Shown: one piece after another, positions 1 to 5,521 of the stretch | Numbering within the stretch: position 1 is the stretch's first letter | Layout of the letters: the number at the start of each line of letters is the position of its first letter | Origin: Gemmatimonadota bacterium | GTDB lineage: Bacteria; Gemmatimonadota; Gemmatimonadetes; Gemmatimonadales; GWC2-71-9 | DNA: 6,145 nucleotides | Reading direction: 5' to 3' | NCBI GenBank assembly: GCA_004357415.1 | Contig: SMVY01000067.1 | Location: 1 to 6,145 of the forward strand | Translations under genes and position numbers: made by a program | The notes under the pieces: model-generated | Seen by the model: only the letters and a program-made list of their open reading frames with translations | Told to the model about the DNA's origin: nothing | The model's database searches: none

Positions 1-295
1 CGCGTGGGTGAGCTTGGAGTCATGACACTCCTCGATCGGTGACTGGGATGGACCGATGTAGGCCACCGCTAACATGGGATGAATCCGCGTCACATGCTAG
101 TTGGAAGCGGTGATGGGGGCTGGTGGACGGATGGCCGACAGCAGGTTTACTCGCCCGGCTGCCCCGCCGACATTCGGTCATGGGGGAAAGATACGAGGGG
201 GATTGTGGGATCGAGAACCCCCTGGCGGTTTGTCTGCGGGGAGTAATCTTTGCATTGCTTCCCGCGTCCCCCCGCCACCTGCCAAGGCCTCCGCC
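1..295. other. Non-coding 5' stretch, no gene supported
   Basis: No reading frame here has convincing protein character. The first 42 bases are open in frame 1 and end in TGA at 40-42, which could be the tail of an upstream gene, but 13 codons are too few to say. The open frames between 101 and 295 are upstream extensions or shadows of the zinc-finger gene and give low-complexity sequence. A possible -10-like hexamer TAATCT lies at 244-249, about 50 nt before the gene at 296, but no matching -35 was found. The leader of the gene at 296 presumably lies here. Confidence 0.55.
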
Positions 296-1213
296 ATGCC
301 CTTCCTCGAGCGCCAAGCCCTCTGCATCAACCACCCGCCCCAACGCGCGGTGGCGACGTGCGACCATTGCGGCAACGCCTTTTGCGATGCCTGCCTGGTC
401 GAGGGGTTGGCGCTGCCGGAGGTCTACTGTTCCGAGTCCTGTCGAGCGACCGGCGAGCCCGGCGGCATCGAGCGGTACACGGCGGGGTTCAAGAACCCAT
501 TCGGGACCGGCCTCAAGCTGTGGGCAAAGGCGCTGCCATCGCTGCTGCGCCACATGGTACCCGTCGCCGTCGTCGCGACGGTAGTGCTATCGCTCGGCTT
601 GCCCGAATGGGGCCAAGGTCAGGAAGCCACCCCATTCACCCCCTTCGCCATGTTCGGCGTAGCGCTCGTTGCGGCGTACGGGGTCCTGCTGACGGGCACG
701 ATTCTCACCCAACGATATACCGGCCTGATCCGCGGCAAGGCATACACCTATGCACTCAACAGATCGATCCCGTGGGTTCTCACCTGGTTCCTCGTGGCGG
801 TGGCAACCTCCCTTGGGTACCTGGTCCTGATCGTTCCGGGAATCATCGCCGCCCTGCGCCTGGTGTGGGCTGACGAGTTCGTGGTTGCCCATAGGCTCGG
901 ACCGGTGCCAGCCCTGAAAAAGAGCTGGGAACTGACCAGAGGAGCACTGGGCGAGGTCTTCATATTTCAATTCCTCGCCGGATTGTTTGGCTGGGTGATC
1001 TTCATGGCGGGCCTGATCGGCATCATGGGCTTGAGCCGGGTGACAGCACCCATGGGACCACTGGGGCTGCCGTTGACGATTTTCACTGGGTCGATGGCGG
1101 GTCTTCTCGGTTACGGCGCCTTGCACGCGTCGGAACTGGCGAAGTTTTATGGTATGCGGGTGAGACAGCTGCAGAAACAGCTCGTGGCCTCTGAGGAGGG
1201 GACTCAGGGATGA
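296..1213 (+). CDS. B-box-type zinc-finger protein with multi-pass membrane domain
   Basis: The product is a 305-residue predicted inner-membrane protein. The N-terminus carries a compact zinc-binding pattern: C10-x2-H13-x8-C22-x2-C25-x4-C30-x2-C33, followed by C45 and C49 in YCSESC. This resembles the short bacterial B-box zinc finger. About five hydrophobic segments follow (near 83-102, 116-137, 160-185, 219-246 and 254-276). Residues 179-215 contain IVPGIIAALRLVWADEF and then ALKKSWELTRG. This is the signature of a loose bacterial membrane family (DUF975/YciC/GDPD-membrane-like), whose usual form is PGI-x-ARW...AL-x-SW-x-LTRG. The tail is charged. ATG 296 was chosen over upstream in-frame starts because the zinc motif begins nine residues later and an AAGG lies about 8 nt upstream. 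The upstream extension is low-complexity. No enzyme active site is visible. The function is unknown; the finger may bind a protein partner at the membrane. The next gene starts 186 nt downstream, so co-transcription is uncertain. Confidence 0.82.
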   Translation: MPFLERQALCINHPPQRAVATCDHCGNAFCDACLVEGLALPEVYCSESCRATGEPGGIERYTAGFKNPFGTGLKLWAKALPSLLRHMVPVAVVATVVLSLGLPEWGQGQEATPFTPFAMFGVALVAAYGVLLTGTILTQRYTGLIRGKAYTYALNRSIPWVLTWFLVAVATSLGYLVLIVPGIIAALRLVWADEFVVAHRLGPVPALKKSWELTRGALGEVFIFQFLAGLFGWVIFMAGLIGIMGLSRVTAPMGPLGLPLTIFTGSMAGLLGYGALHASELAKFYGMRVRQLQKQLVASEEGTQG

Positions 1214-1217
1214 GAGG

Positions 1218-1271
1218 CGAGGGCAGCGGCGTCAGCGAGGGCAGCGAGGACAGCGGGAGCAGCGGGAGCAG
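1218..1271 (+). repeat. 9-bp tandem repeat, six units
   Basis: Six exact-length 9-bp units start four bases after the TGA of the zinc-finger gene. They are CGAGGGCAG, CGGCGTCAG, CGAGGGCAG, CGAGGACAG, CGGGAGCAG and CGGGAGCAG. The last three bases of every unit are CAG. The same unit family recurs at 3470-3514, just after the receptor gene. The tract is purine-rich on the + strand. Confidence 0.9.
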
Positions 1272-1346
1272 TGGATTGGAGGAGCACTCAGGGATGGGTG
1301 CTTTCTTCTTTGACTATCGGGCAGTTTGAATCATTTTCTCAATGCA

Positions 1347-1378
1347 GGAATTTCGGAAGTCCGGAATCCCGGAATCCC
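1347..1378 (+). repeat. 8-bp tandem repeat, four units, ahead of the receptor gene
   Basis: There are four consecutive 8-bp units: GGAATTTC, GGAAGTCC, GGAATCCC and GGAATCCC. The tract ends 21 nt before the proposed GTG start of the TonB-dependent receptor gene. Because 8 is not a multiple of 3, any gain or loss of a unit would shift a reading frame crossing it. That argues against translation starting upstream of the tract. Confidence 0.85.
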
Positions 1379-1383
1379 ACCGT

Positions 1384-1389
1384 GGAGGG
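1384..1389 (+). promoter_or_regulatory. Ribosome binding site deciding the receptor start
   Basis: GGAGGG lies 10 nt before GTG at 1400. The residues following that GTG form a textbook signal peptide. An out-of-frame ATG at 1392 reads only ten codons before a stop, and the in-frame GTG at 1382 has no such site in front of it. Confidence 0.55.
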
Positions 1390-1399
1390 TCATGGCCTG

Positions 1400-3466
1400 G
1401 TGGTTGGAAAGACAACCTGGTTAGCGGGCCTGGCGTTGGGACTGATCGCCGCTGCAACCGATGCTTACGGACAAGTTCGTGATTCGACTCCCGTCGAGCT
1501 CGAACCCATCGTCGTCACCATAGCTGGGACGCCTTCGCTGATCCTCGCCCTGCCGTATGCAGTATCGGTCGGCGGCGACTCGTCGGTGACCAGAGCACAG
1601 CCCCGCCTGGCGCTGGGCGAAATCATGACCGCCCTGCCGGGCGTCGAGGTGCAGAATCGTTACAACTACGCCCTCGGGGACCGGCTCTCCATTCGTGGCT
1701 TCGGCGCTCGCACGCAATTCGGCATCCGCGGCGTCCGGGTGCTGGTTGACGGCGTCCCGGCCACTATGGCCGACGGCCAGACCACGCTGGATCACCTCGA
1801 CTTGGGAACGGTCTCACGGGTCGAAACGTGGCGCGGCCCGTCCTCGGCGCTCTACGGCAACGCTTCGGGCGGTGTGGTTCGCTACCGGACCGGCTACCCG
1901 GTCACGGGACCGTTCCGCCAGGGATTCTCCGCCGAGGGCGGGACCAACGGGTTACGCCGGCTGGAGAGCCGCACCGCGGGCCGGATGGGACGGGTCACCG
2001 GGGAATTGGATGTCAGTCTGTTCTCCTACGACGGCTATCGCGCCCACAGCGCGGCCGACAAGATCTTTGCTACCGCGCGGTTGGGGTACGAGACCGGGCG
2101 CGACCGGTTCCGCCTCGTGGTCACGGCAGTGGATCTCGAGGCCCAGAATCCGGGCTCCCTCAGCGACTCGGCGCTGGCGGCCGATCCCGCTGCCGCCAAC
2201 CCGTTCAATGTGGTCCAGCAAACGGGGAAGGACGCCCGGCAGTTGCAGTTGGGGCTGACCTGGACGCGTCAAACCGGCGCGGGATCGCTGGAGGTCACCG
2301 CCTGGGGCCTGGGACGGAAGCTCACCAATCCCATTCCGGTGGCGGTGATCGACCTCGATCGCACGGCCGCGGGTGCGCGGGGTCAGTGGGATCACGCGTT
2401 CCGCGTCGGTGAACGACAAGGGCGTTTCCTTTTGGGTGTGGAAGCTGCCTATCAGGACGACGACAGAAAGAACTTTGCCAATCAACAGGGGGTCGCCGGT
2501 CAGTTGCGTCTGGATCAGCGCGAGCGCGTCGGCAATCTGGCCCCGTTCGTTCAACTTCACCTGCCGCTATCGTCTCGTCTGTTGTTGCTCGGCGGGGTAC
2601 GCTACGACTGGATCCGTTTTCAGTTGGACGACCACTTTACCACCGGCGACCCCGACGATTCCGGTTCGCGCACGTTGAGTGCCTGGAGTCCGACTTTGGG
2701 CGTCTTTTTCGATCTCGATCCGGCCGTCGCCCTGTACGGCAACTATTCCACGGCGTTCGAAACGCCGACGACCACTGAACTGATCAACCGACCCGATGGT
2801 TCCGGCGGCCTCAACCCCGACCTCGAGCCCCAGGAGGCCGAGTCGTTCGAGGTGGGCATCAAGGGGCGGGTGGCCGGCTCGGTCGAGTACCAGGTGGCGC
2901 TGTACCAGGCCAACGTCACCAACGAGCTCATTCCGTTCGAAGTGCCATCGGACCCGGGCCGGACGTTCTTCGCCAACGCGGGTTCCGCCCGGCACCGCGG
3001 GCTTGAGGTGGGGCTCGACTGGCGCGCCGCCCGCGGACTGGTGGTCCGGGGGCAGTACACCTACACCGACGCGCGGTTCACTGAGTTTGCCTTCAGGGGT
3101 GAATCATTCGACGGGAATCGAATCCCCGGTGTGGCCCCCAACCGGGCGGAGATCCTGGTGGCGTATGACGCGCCAGGCGGGTGGTACCTGAGCGCCTCCG
3201 GCCGGTACGTAGACGCCATCCCGGTCGACAACGCCAACGATGCGACGGCCGCCGCCTACCTTATCGGAGATATTCGGTTAGGCTGGCACCGGGTCCCCAT
3301 CGGCTCCACCGCGCTGAGTCCGTTCATCGGGGTGTCGAATGTTCTGGATCACGCCTATGTATCGGCTGTCACTCCCAATGCCTTCGGTGGCCGGTATTTC
3401 GAGCCCGGGCCGGGCCGGGCACTGTGGCTCGGGCTGGGCTGGCGGTTCAGCCGCGGGGGCGGCTGA
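1400..3466 (+). CDS. TonB-dependent outer-membrane receptor
   Basis: This is a 688-residue predicted outer-membrane transporter. Such receptors import iron-siderophore complexes, cobalamin or other scarce ligands using TonB/ExbBD energy. Residues 1-24 form a signal peptide (K4, hydrophobic core, then AYG before Q25). LEPIVVT at 34-40 resembles a TonB box. The plug domain spans about 49-165, with ALGEIMTALPGVEV, LSIRGFGAR, VRVLVDGVPAT, VETWRGPSSALYGNASGGVV and similar hallmarks. The remainder is a beta-barrel of alternating aromatic strands, with the family-typical AVALYGNYSTAFETPTTTEL and NPDLEPQEAESFEVGIKG blocks. The plug resembles FecA/iron-complex receptors, but the ligand cannot be read from the sequence. 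An upstream in-frame GTG at 1271 would add 43 non-signal-like residues that read through repeats, so GTG 1400 is preferred. The barrel's usual terminal phenylalanine (F683, in GWRF) is followed by five extra residues, SRGGG. No neighbouring tonB, exbB or siderophore gene is in view. Confidence 0.93.
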   Translation: MVGKTTWLAGLALGLIAAATDAYGQVRDSTPVELEPIVVTIAGTPSLILALPYAVSVGGDSSVTRAQPRLALGEIMTALPGVEVQNRYNYALGDRLSIRGFGARTQFGIRGVRVLVDGVPATMADGQTTLDHLDLGTVSRVETWRGPSSALYGNASGGVVRYRTGYPVTGPFRQGFSAEGGTNGLRRLESRTAGRMGRVTGELDVSLFSYDGYRAHSAADKIFATARLGYETGRDRFRLVVTAVDLEAQNPGSLSDSALAADPAAANPFNVVQQTGKDARQLQLGLTWTRQTGAGSLEVTAWGLGRKLTNPIPVAVIDLDRTAAGARGQWDHAFRVGERQGRFLLGVEAAYQDDDRKNFANQQGVAGQLRLDQRERVGNLAPFVQLHLPLSSRLLLLGGVRYDWIRFQLDDHFTTGDPDDSGSRTLSAWSPTLGVFFDLDPAVALYGNYSTAFETPTTTELINRPDGSGGLNPDLEPQEAESFEVGIKGRVAGSVEYQVALYQANVTNELIPFEVPSDPGRTFFANAGSARHRGLEVGLDWRAARGLVVRGQYTYTDARFTEFAFRGESFDGNRIPGVAPNRAEILVAYDAPGGWYLSASGRYVDAIPVDNANDATAAAYLIGDIRLGWHRVPIGSTALSPFIGVSNVLDHAYVSAVTPNAFGGRYFEPGPGRALWLGLGWRFSRGGG

Positions 3467-3469
3467 AGG

Positions 3470-3514
3470 TGAGGGCAGCGAGGGCAGCGGGGGCAGCGGG
3501 GGCAGTGAGGGCGA
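3470..3514 (+). repeat. 9-bp tandem repeat, five units, same family as the tract at 1218
   Basis: The units are TGAGGGCAG, CGAGGGCAG, CGGGGGCAG, CGGGGGCAG and TGAGGGCGA. The tract starts three bases after the receptor TGA, the same placement as the tract behind the zinc-finger gene. The G-runs of three to five separated by short spacers are compatible with a G-quadruplex on the + strand or in read-through RNA. Confidence 0.88.
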
Positions 3515-3546
3515 TGAGGAGTTCCTCGTTACCGCCTTCACCTCAT

Positions 3547-3582
3547 TATTCACTATTCCTGGCATTCAATATTCACTATTCC
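3547..3582 (+). repeat. 13-bp direct repeat pair, AT-rich
   Basis: TATTCACTATTCC occurs at 3547-3559 and again, identical, at 3570-3582, a 23-bp period. A weaker partial copy (ATTC) lies between them. The segment is AT-rich against a GC-rich background. It sits between the 9-bp repeat tract and the kinase leader copy. Its function is unknown. Confidence 0.8.
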
Positions 3583-3591
3583 GCAAACCCA

Positions 3592-3672
3592 GTCTGGCAA
3601 GGCGATCCGCCCCATAGCCTCCGACCCCTCCTAGCCCAATGTCCCACCGCATCGATGAGCTAAGAGCTGCGC
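3592..3672 (+). repeat. Kinase leader direct repeat, left copy
   Basis: This segment aligns by hand with 5072-5162 at about 84% identity (67 of 80 columns). The left copy lacks an 11-nt stretch present in the right one. The match starts at GTCTGGCAAGGC, covers about 47 nt of non-coding leader, crosses the ATG at 3639 within TAGCCCAATGTC, and ends after about 11 codons. Conservation of the leader as well as the coding start indicates duplication rather than convergence. Confidence 0.8.
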
Positions 3673-3758
3673 CCGTGGGGGAACGTGGTCATCACCGGAG
3701 TCTTCGAGGAAACGGCCGATTGTGGCAGGCAGATGCTCACCAGCAACGACAGCGATGA
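3639..3758 (+). pseudogene. Truncated Ser/Thr kinase start, left copy
   Basis: ATG 3639 opens MSHRIDELRAA, matching the start of the right-hand kinase remnant (MSDRLDDLRTA) and the kinase N-terminus typical of Gemmatimonadota. After residue 11 the similarity stops: the expected LADRY and glycine loop are absent, and the frame runs through unrelated residues to TGA at 3756-3758. It is best read as a relic retaining only the leader and first codons. With so few residues the family call rests on the paired copy at 5129. Confidence 0.5.
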
Positions 3759-3837
3759 CAGTGTCGTGTTCAGGCCCGACGACATAGACGGCTCCCGGTA
3801 AGACCTCCCCACGCCGATGGCTGGATCATGAGGAGGG

Positions 3838-3852
3838 CCCGGTACCACCGGG
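3838..3852 (-). terminator. Weak hairpin downstream of mscS, possible terminator
   Basis: CCCGGT and ACCGGG form a 6-bp stem around a 3-nt loop, about 30 nt beyond the mscS stop in its reading direction. No T-run follows, so intrinsic termination is doubtful. Confidence 0.25.
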
Positions 3853-3881
3853 GTGTCTTGCAGGCCGAGGACGAGAGCCCG

Positions 3882-4925
3882 CTATTGTTTCATATATACC
3901 GTGCGTGTTGGGAACGGGATCTCGATGCCATTGTCATTCAGGGTATTGTAGATCAGCTCCGTCATTTCCAGCTTCCTGGCAAATTGCTTCCCATAATTAT
4001 CCACCCACACCCGAGCGGTCATGTCGAGGGAGAAATCGCCCATATTCAAGAAGAGCACTTGGGGTTCAGGCTCCTGCAGAATGCCGCCGAGCTGACTGAT
4101 CGCATCTAATACAACCCGTTTGACCTCGGCCACGTCACTGCCGTAGGCCACTCCGAAATTCACCCCGACCCGGATCGTCGCATCGGGTTTGGTATAGTTC
4201 TTGATTCGGGCATTGGCTAGTTGCGAATTGGGAAGGGAGATCACTTCGTTGTCGTAGGTCTGCATCAAGGTCGTGCGAAGACCGATGTCCAGCACCACTC
4301 CCACTTCCCCGCTCTCGAGCTGAACCTTGTCACCCACATTGACAGAGCCATCCAATATGAGCTGGATGCCGGAAAAGAGGTTGGACAGGCTGCTGTTCAA
4401 GGCCAGGGCGATCGCCAGACCGCCAATACCGAGGGCGCCCAACAGGGGAGCGATTTGGACTTGCCATTTACCCAGGATGATCAGAACAGCAAGGATGGCG
4501 ATGGTTGTCTTTAGAGCCTTCCGCGCGAGAGGCAGCAGGCCTTTGTCCAGGGTAGACGCGGTTCGTTCTACCCAGGTCTCTTCCAGCCATTGGGACACGT
4601 CGTCAACCAGGCTGATGGCGCCGCGCATTAGCAGCACAGCGAGAATAGTGAACAGTATCCGCTCGGGAATGGGGGTCTGCAGCGCCAGAGGCGTGAGGGC
4701 CACCATCAGGCCAATGACCGGGACCGAATAAGTCACGACTTTCTTGACCGCCCGGATCAGGATGTCATCCACCTCGGTCTTGGTCTTTTTGGCCATCCCT
4801 AGCAGGATAAATCGCAGGCTCCAGCGCACGATGACGGTCAGCACCAGTGAAAGGATGAAGATCCCCAGGGACTGAATCAAGGGATTTTCAAGGTAGAGAC
4901 TGCGGATATCGGCGAGAGCGTCCAT
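3882..4925 (-). CDS. mscS: MscS-family mechanosensitive ion channel
   Basis: This is a 347-residue inner-membrane channel that would open under membrane tension to release solutes during hypo-osmotic shock. Four hydrophobic segments (about 16-42, 62-82, 88-107, 135-152) precede the pore helix, so it has more N-terminal helices than the 286-residue E. coli MscS. The pore helix and hinge lie at about 160-192 (LLGALGIGGLAIALALNSSL, then SNLFSG). The beta domain follows (GDKVQLESGEVGVVLDIGLR, NEVISLPNSQL) and the alpha-beta cytoplasmic domain ends GIEIPFPTRTVYMKQ, a family hallmark. Aligning with E. coli, the seal leucines L105 and L109 correspond to L170 and L174, and N117 to N182. The hinge glycine G113 becomes S178, and Q112 becomes N177. 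The start is secure because a strong ribosome binding site precedes it. GC is about 50-58% in three hand-counted 60-nt lines, lower than the roughly 65-75% in the receptor gene, hinting at a different origin. It is flanked by two kinase relics. Confidence 0.95.
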   Translation of the reverse strand: MDALADIRSLYLENPLIQSLGIFILSLVLTVIVRWSLRFILLGMAKKTKTEVDDILIRAVKKVVTYSVPVIGLMVALTPLALQTPIPERILFTILAVLLMRGAISLVDDVSQWLEETWVERTASTLDKGLLPLARKALKTTIAILAVLIILGKWQVQIAPLLGALGIGGLAIALALNSSLSNLFSGIQLILDGSVNVGDKVQLESGEVGVVLDIGLRTTLMQTYDNEVISLPNSQLANARIKNYTKPDATIRVGVNFGVAYGSDVAEVKRVVLDAISQLGGILQEPEPQVLFLNMGDFSLDMTARVWVDNYGKQFARKLEMTELIYNTLNDNGIEIPFPTRTVYMKQ

Positions 4926-4930
4926 TGTAA

Positions 4931-4938
4931 TCCTCCTC
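4931..4938 (-). promoter_or_regulatory. Strong ribosome binding site of mscS
   Basis: On the minus strand GAGGAGGA lies five bases before the ATG at 4925, a near-perfect Shine-Dalgarno sequence that fixes the start. It is markedly stronger than the site in front of the zinc-finger gene. Confidence 0.8.
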
Positions 4939-4942
4939 TAGA

Positions 4943-4970
4943 CTCAGAGACGTTTCTTGATGCTCAGAGA
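4943..4970 (-). repeat. 8-bp direct repeat pair upstream of mscS
   Basis: TCTCTGAG (minus strand) occurs at 4943-4950 and 4963-4970, exactly 20 bp apart, about two helical turns. It lies in the mscS leader or promoter region, just upstream of the ribosome binding site. It could be a paired regulator site or chance. Confidence 0.35.
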
Positions 4971-5044
4971 TTACTTGTGTCATTGTTCACTGCGCCTAAA
5001 TAGTATTGGACCGGCGGCACGGTGCCACTGTTCGCAGCCCGTCA

Positions 5045-5066
5045 TGCTGCCACGGTACAGGCAGCA
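5045..5066 (+). other. Short inverted repeat
   Basis: TGCTGCC and GGCAGCA form a perfect 7-bp stem around an 8-nt loop. It sits just ahead of the right kinase leader copy and has no counterpart before the left copy. No T-run follows. Its role is unknown. Confidence 0.4.
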
Positions 5067-5071
5067 GCCTG

Positions 5072-5162
5072 GTCTGGCAAGGCACTCCGCCCATGGCCCC
5101 CAACCCCTCCGAGGCCCATATTAGCCCAATGTCAGATCGTCTCGATGATCTGAGAACTGCGC
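5072..5162 (+). repeat. Kinase leader direct repeat, right copy
   Basis: This is the partner of 3592-3672, in the same orientation and 1480 bp apart by start. It has an additional 11-nt stretch (GAGGCCCATAT at 5111-5121) before TAGCCCAATGTC. The shared sequence runs from leader into the first 11 codons of the kinase frame. Confidence 0.8.
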
Positions 5163-5435
5163 TGGCCGACCGCTACTAGATCGAGAAGGAAATTGGTCAT
5201 GGCGGCATGGCCAACGTCTATCTCGCCCAGGATTTGAAGCATCACCGGCGGTACCATCTGGGGAATTTCAGAAGAAGCAGCCGGGGGATGGTCTAGTAAT
5301 TTGCCCCGAAGGTACCTCGTGTTCGACGATGACCGGCTCCTGCCGCGGCACACGTTTCGCAGTCGAGGCAGCAAATTTTACCTGACCCTCGGCGAGCATG
5401 AGAGCGACATTTGGGTGATGGATCTCGAGCCCTGA
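5129..5435 (+). pseudogene. Ser/Thr protein kinase pseudogene, catalytic core deleted
   Basis: ATG 5129 gives MSDRLDDLRTALADRY, then an in-frame TAG at 5177-5179, then IEKEIGHGGMANVYLAQD and LKHHR. The latter is the glycine-rich ATP loop of Hanks-type kinases (G-x-G-G-M-A-x-V-Y). The expected K-containing VAIKVL strand, the HRD and DFG motifs and the rest of the kinase are missing; the frame ends at TAG 5294-5296. In a different frame, up to TGA 5433-5435, the sequence reads RRYLVFDDDRLLPRH followed by KFYLTLGEHESDIWVMDLEP. That resembles the end of a beta-propeller (PD40/TolB-like) domain such as those often attached to these kinases. The gene thus has both ends but no middle, consistent with an internal deletion plus a frame change near 5250-5300. 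An intact kinase would be several hundred residues longer. Catalysis is impossible from what remains. Confidence 0.8.
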
Positions 5436-5508
5436 GGCCCACCGGTAGTTCCATACTGAAACCAAGCCTGGCCTGGGCCCGTATGACTGGTAACTGCACC
5501 ACTAGACC

Positions 5509-5513
5509 AGGAG
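5509..5513 (+). promoter_or_regulatory. Ribosome binding site of the small secreted protein
   Basis: AGGAG lies 8 nt before ATG 5522. It selects that ATG over in-frame starts further upstream (such as 5411), which would overlap the kinase relic and place residues ahead of the signal peptide. Confidence 0.7.
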
Positions 5514-5521
5514 AATCTCTC

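Larger units (their letters stand above)
3467..3881. other. 415-nt convergent intergenic region, repeats and a kinase remnant
   Basis: This lies between the convergent receptor and mscS genes. It contains a 9-bp tandem repeat, two copies of a 13-bp AT-rich repeat, a kinase leader copy with a broken start, and a short hairpin near the mscS end. Positions 3664-3801 stay open in frame +1 for 45 codons with GC-rich third positions. That could be residual coding sequence, but I recognise no family. No intact gene is supported. Confidence 0.6.

Noticed and set aside
20..553. 177-residue open frame on the minus strand
   Set aside because: It overlaps the zinc-finger gene, whose Cys/His spacing is clearly real. 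This frame is proline/arginine/glycine-rich with no domain, typical of an antisense shadow in GC-rich DNA.
1310..1338. TTGACT followed 17 nt later by ATTTTC as a receptor promoter
   Set aside because: The -35 is good but the -10 matches the consensus at only one position. Shifting the spacing gives no better hexamer.
1271..1399. N-terminal extension of the receptor from GTG 1271
   Set aside because: It would translate a repeat-bearing spacer and place 43 residues before a clear signal peptide; a ribosome binding site supports GTG 1400 instead.
1218..3582. CRISPR-like array
   Set aside because: Repeat units are 8-13 bp and tandem or nearly so, with no unique 30-nt spacers and no cas genes.
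3660..3848. 62-residue open frame on the minus strand downstream of mscS, and a neighbouring minus frame reading GAVYVVGPEHDTVIAVVAGE
   Set aside because: Neither has a ribosome binding site or recognised family, and the second is interrupted by a stop and has no start. The + strand frame over the same bases has more GC-rich third positions.
3592..5162. Composite transposon or insertion sequence with mscS as cargo
   Set aside because: The flanking repeats are kinase leader sequences in direct orientation, with no transposase, no terminal inverted repeats and no target-site duplication visible.
5177..5179. Amber codon in the kinase as recoding or stop-codon reassignment
   Set aside because: The kinase core is also missing and the frame changes downstream, and mscS and other genes use TAG as a normal stop. 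Pseudogenisation is simpler.
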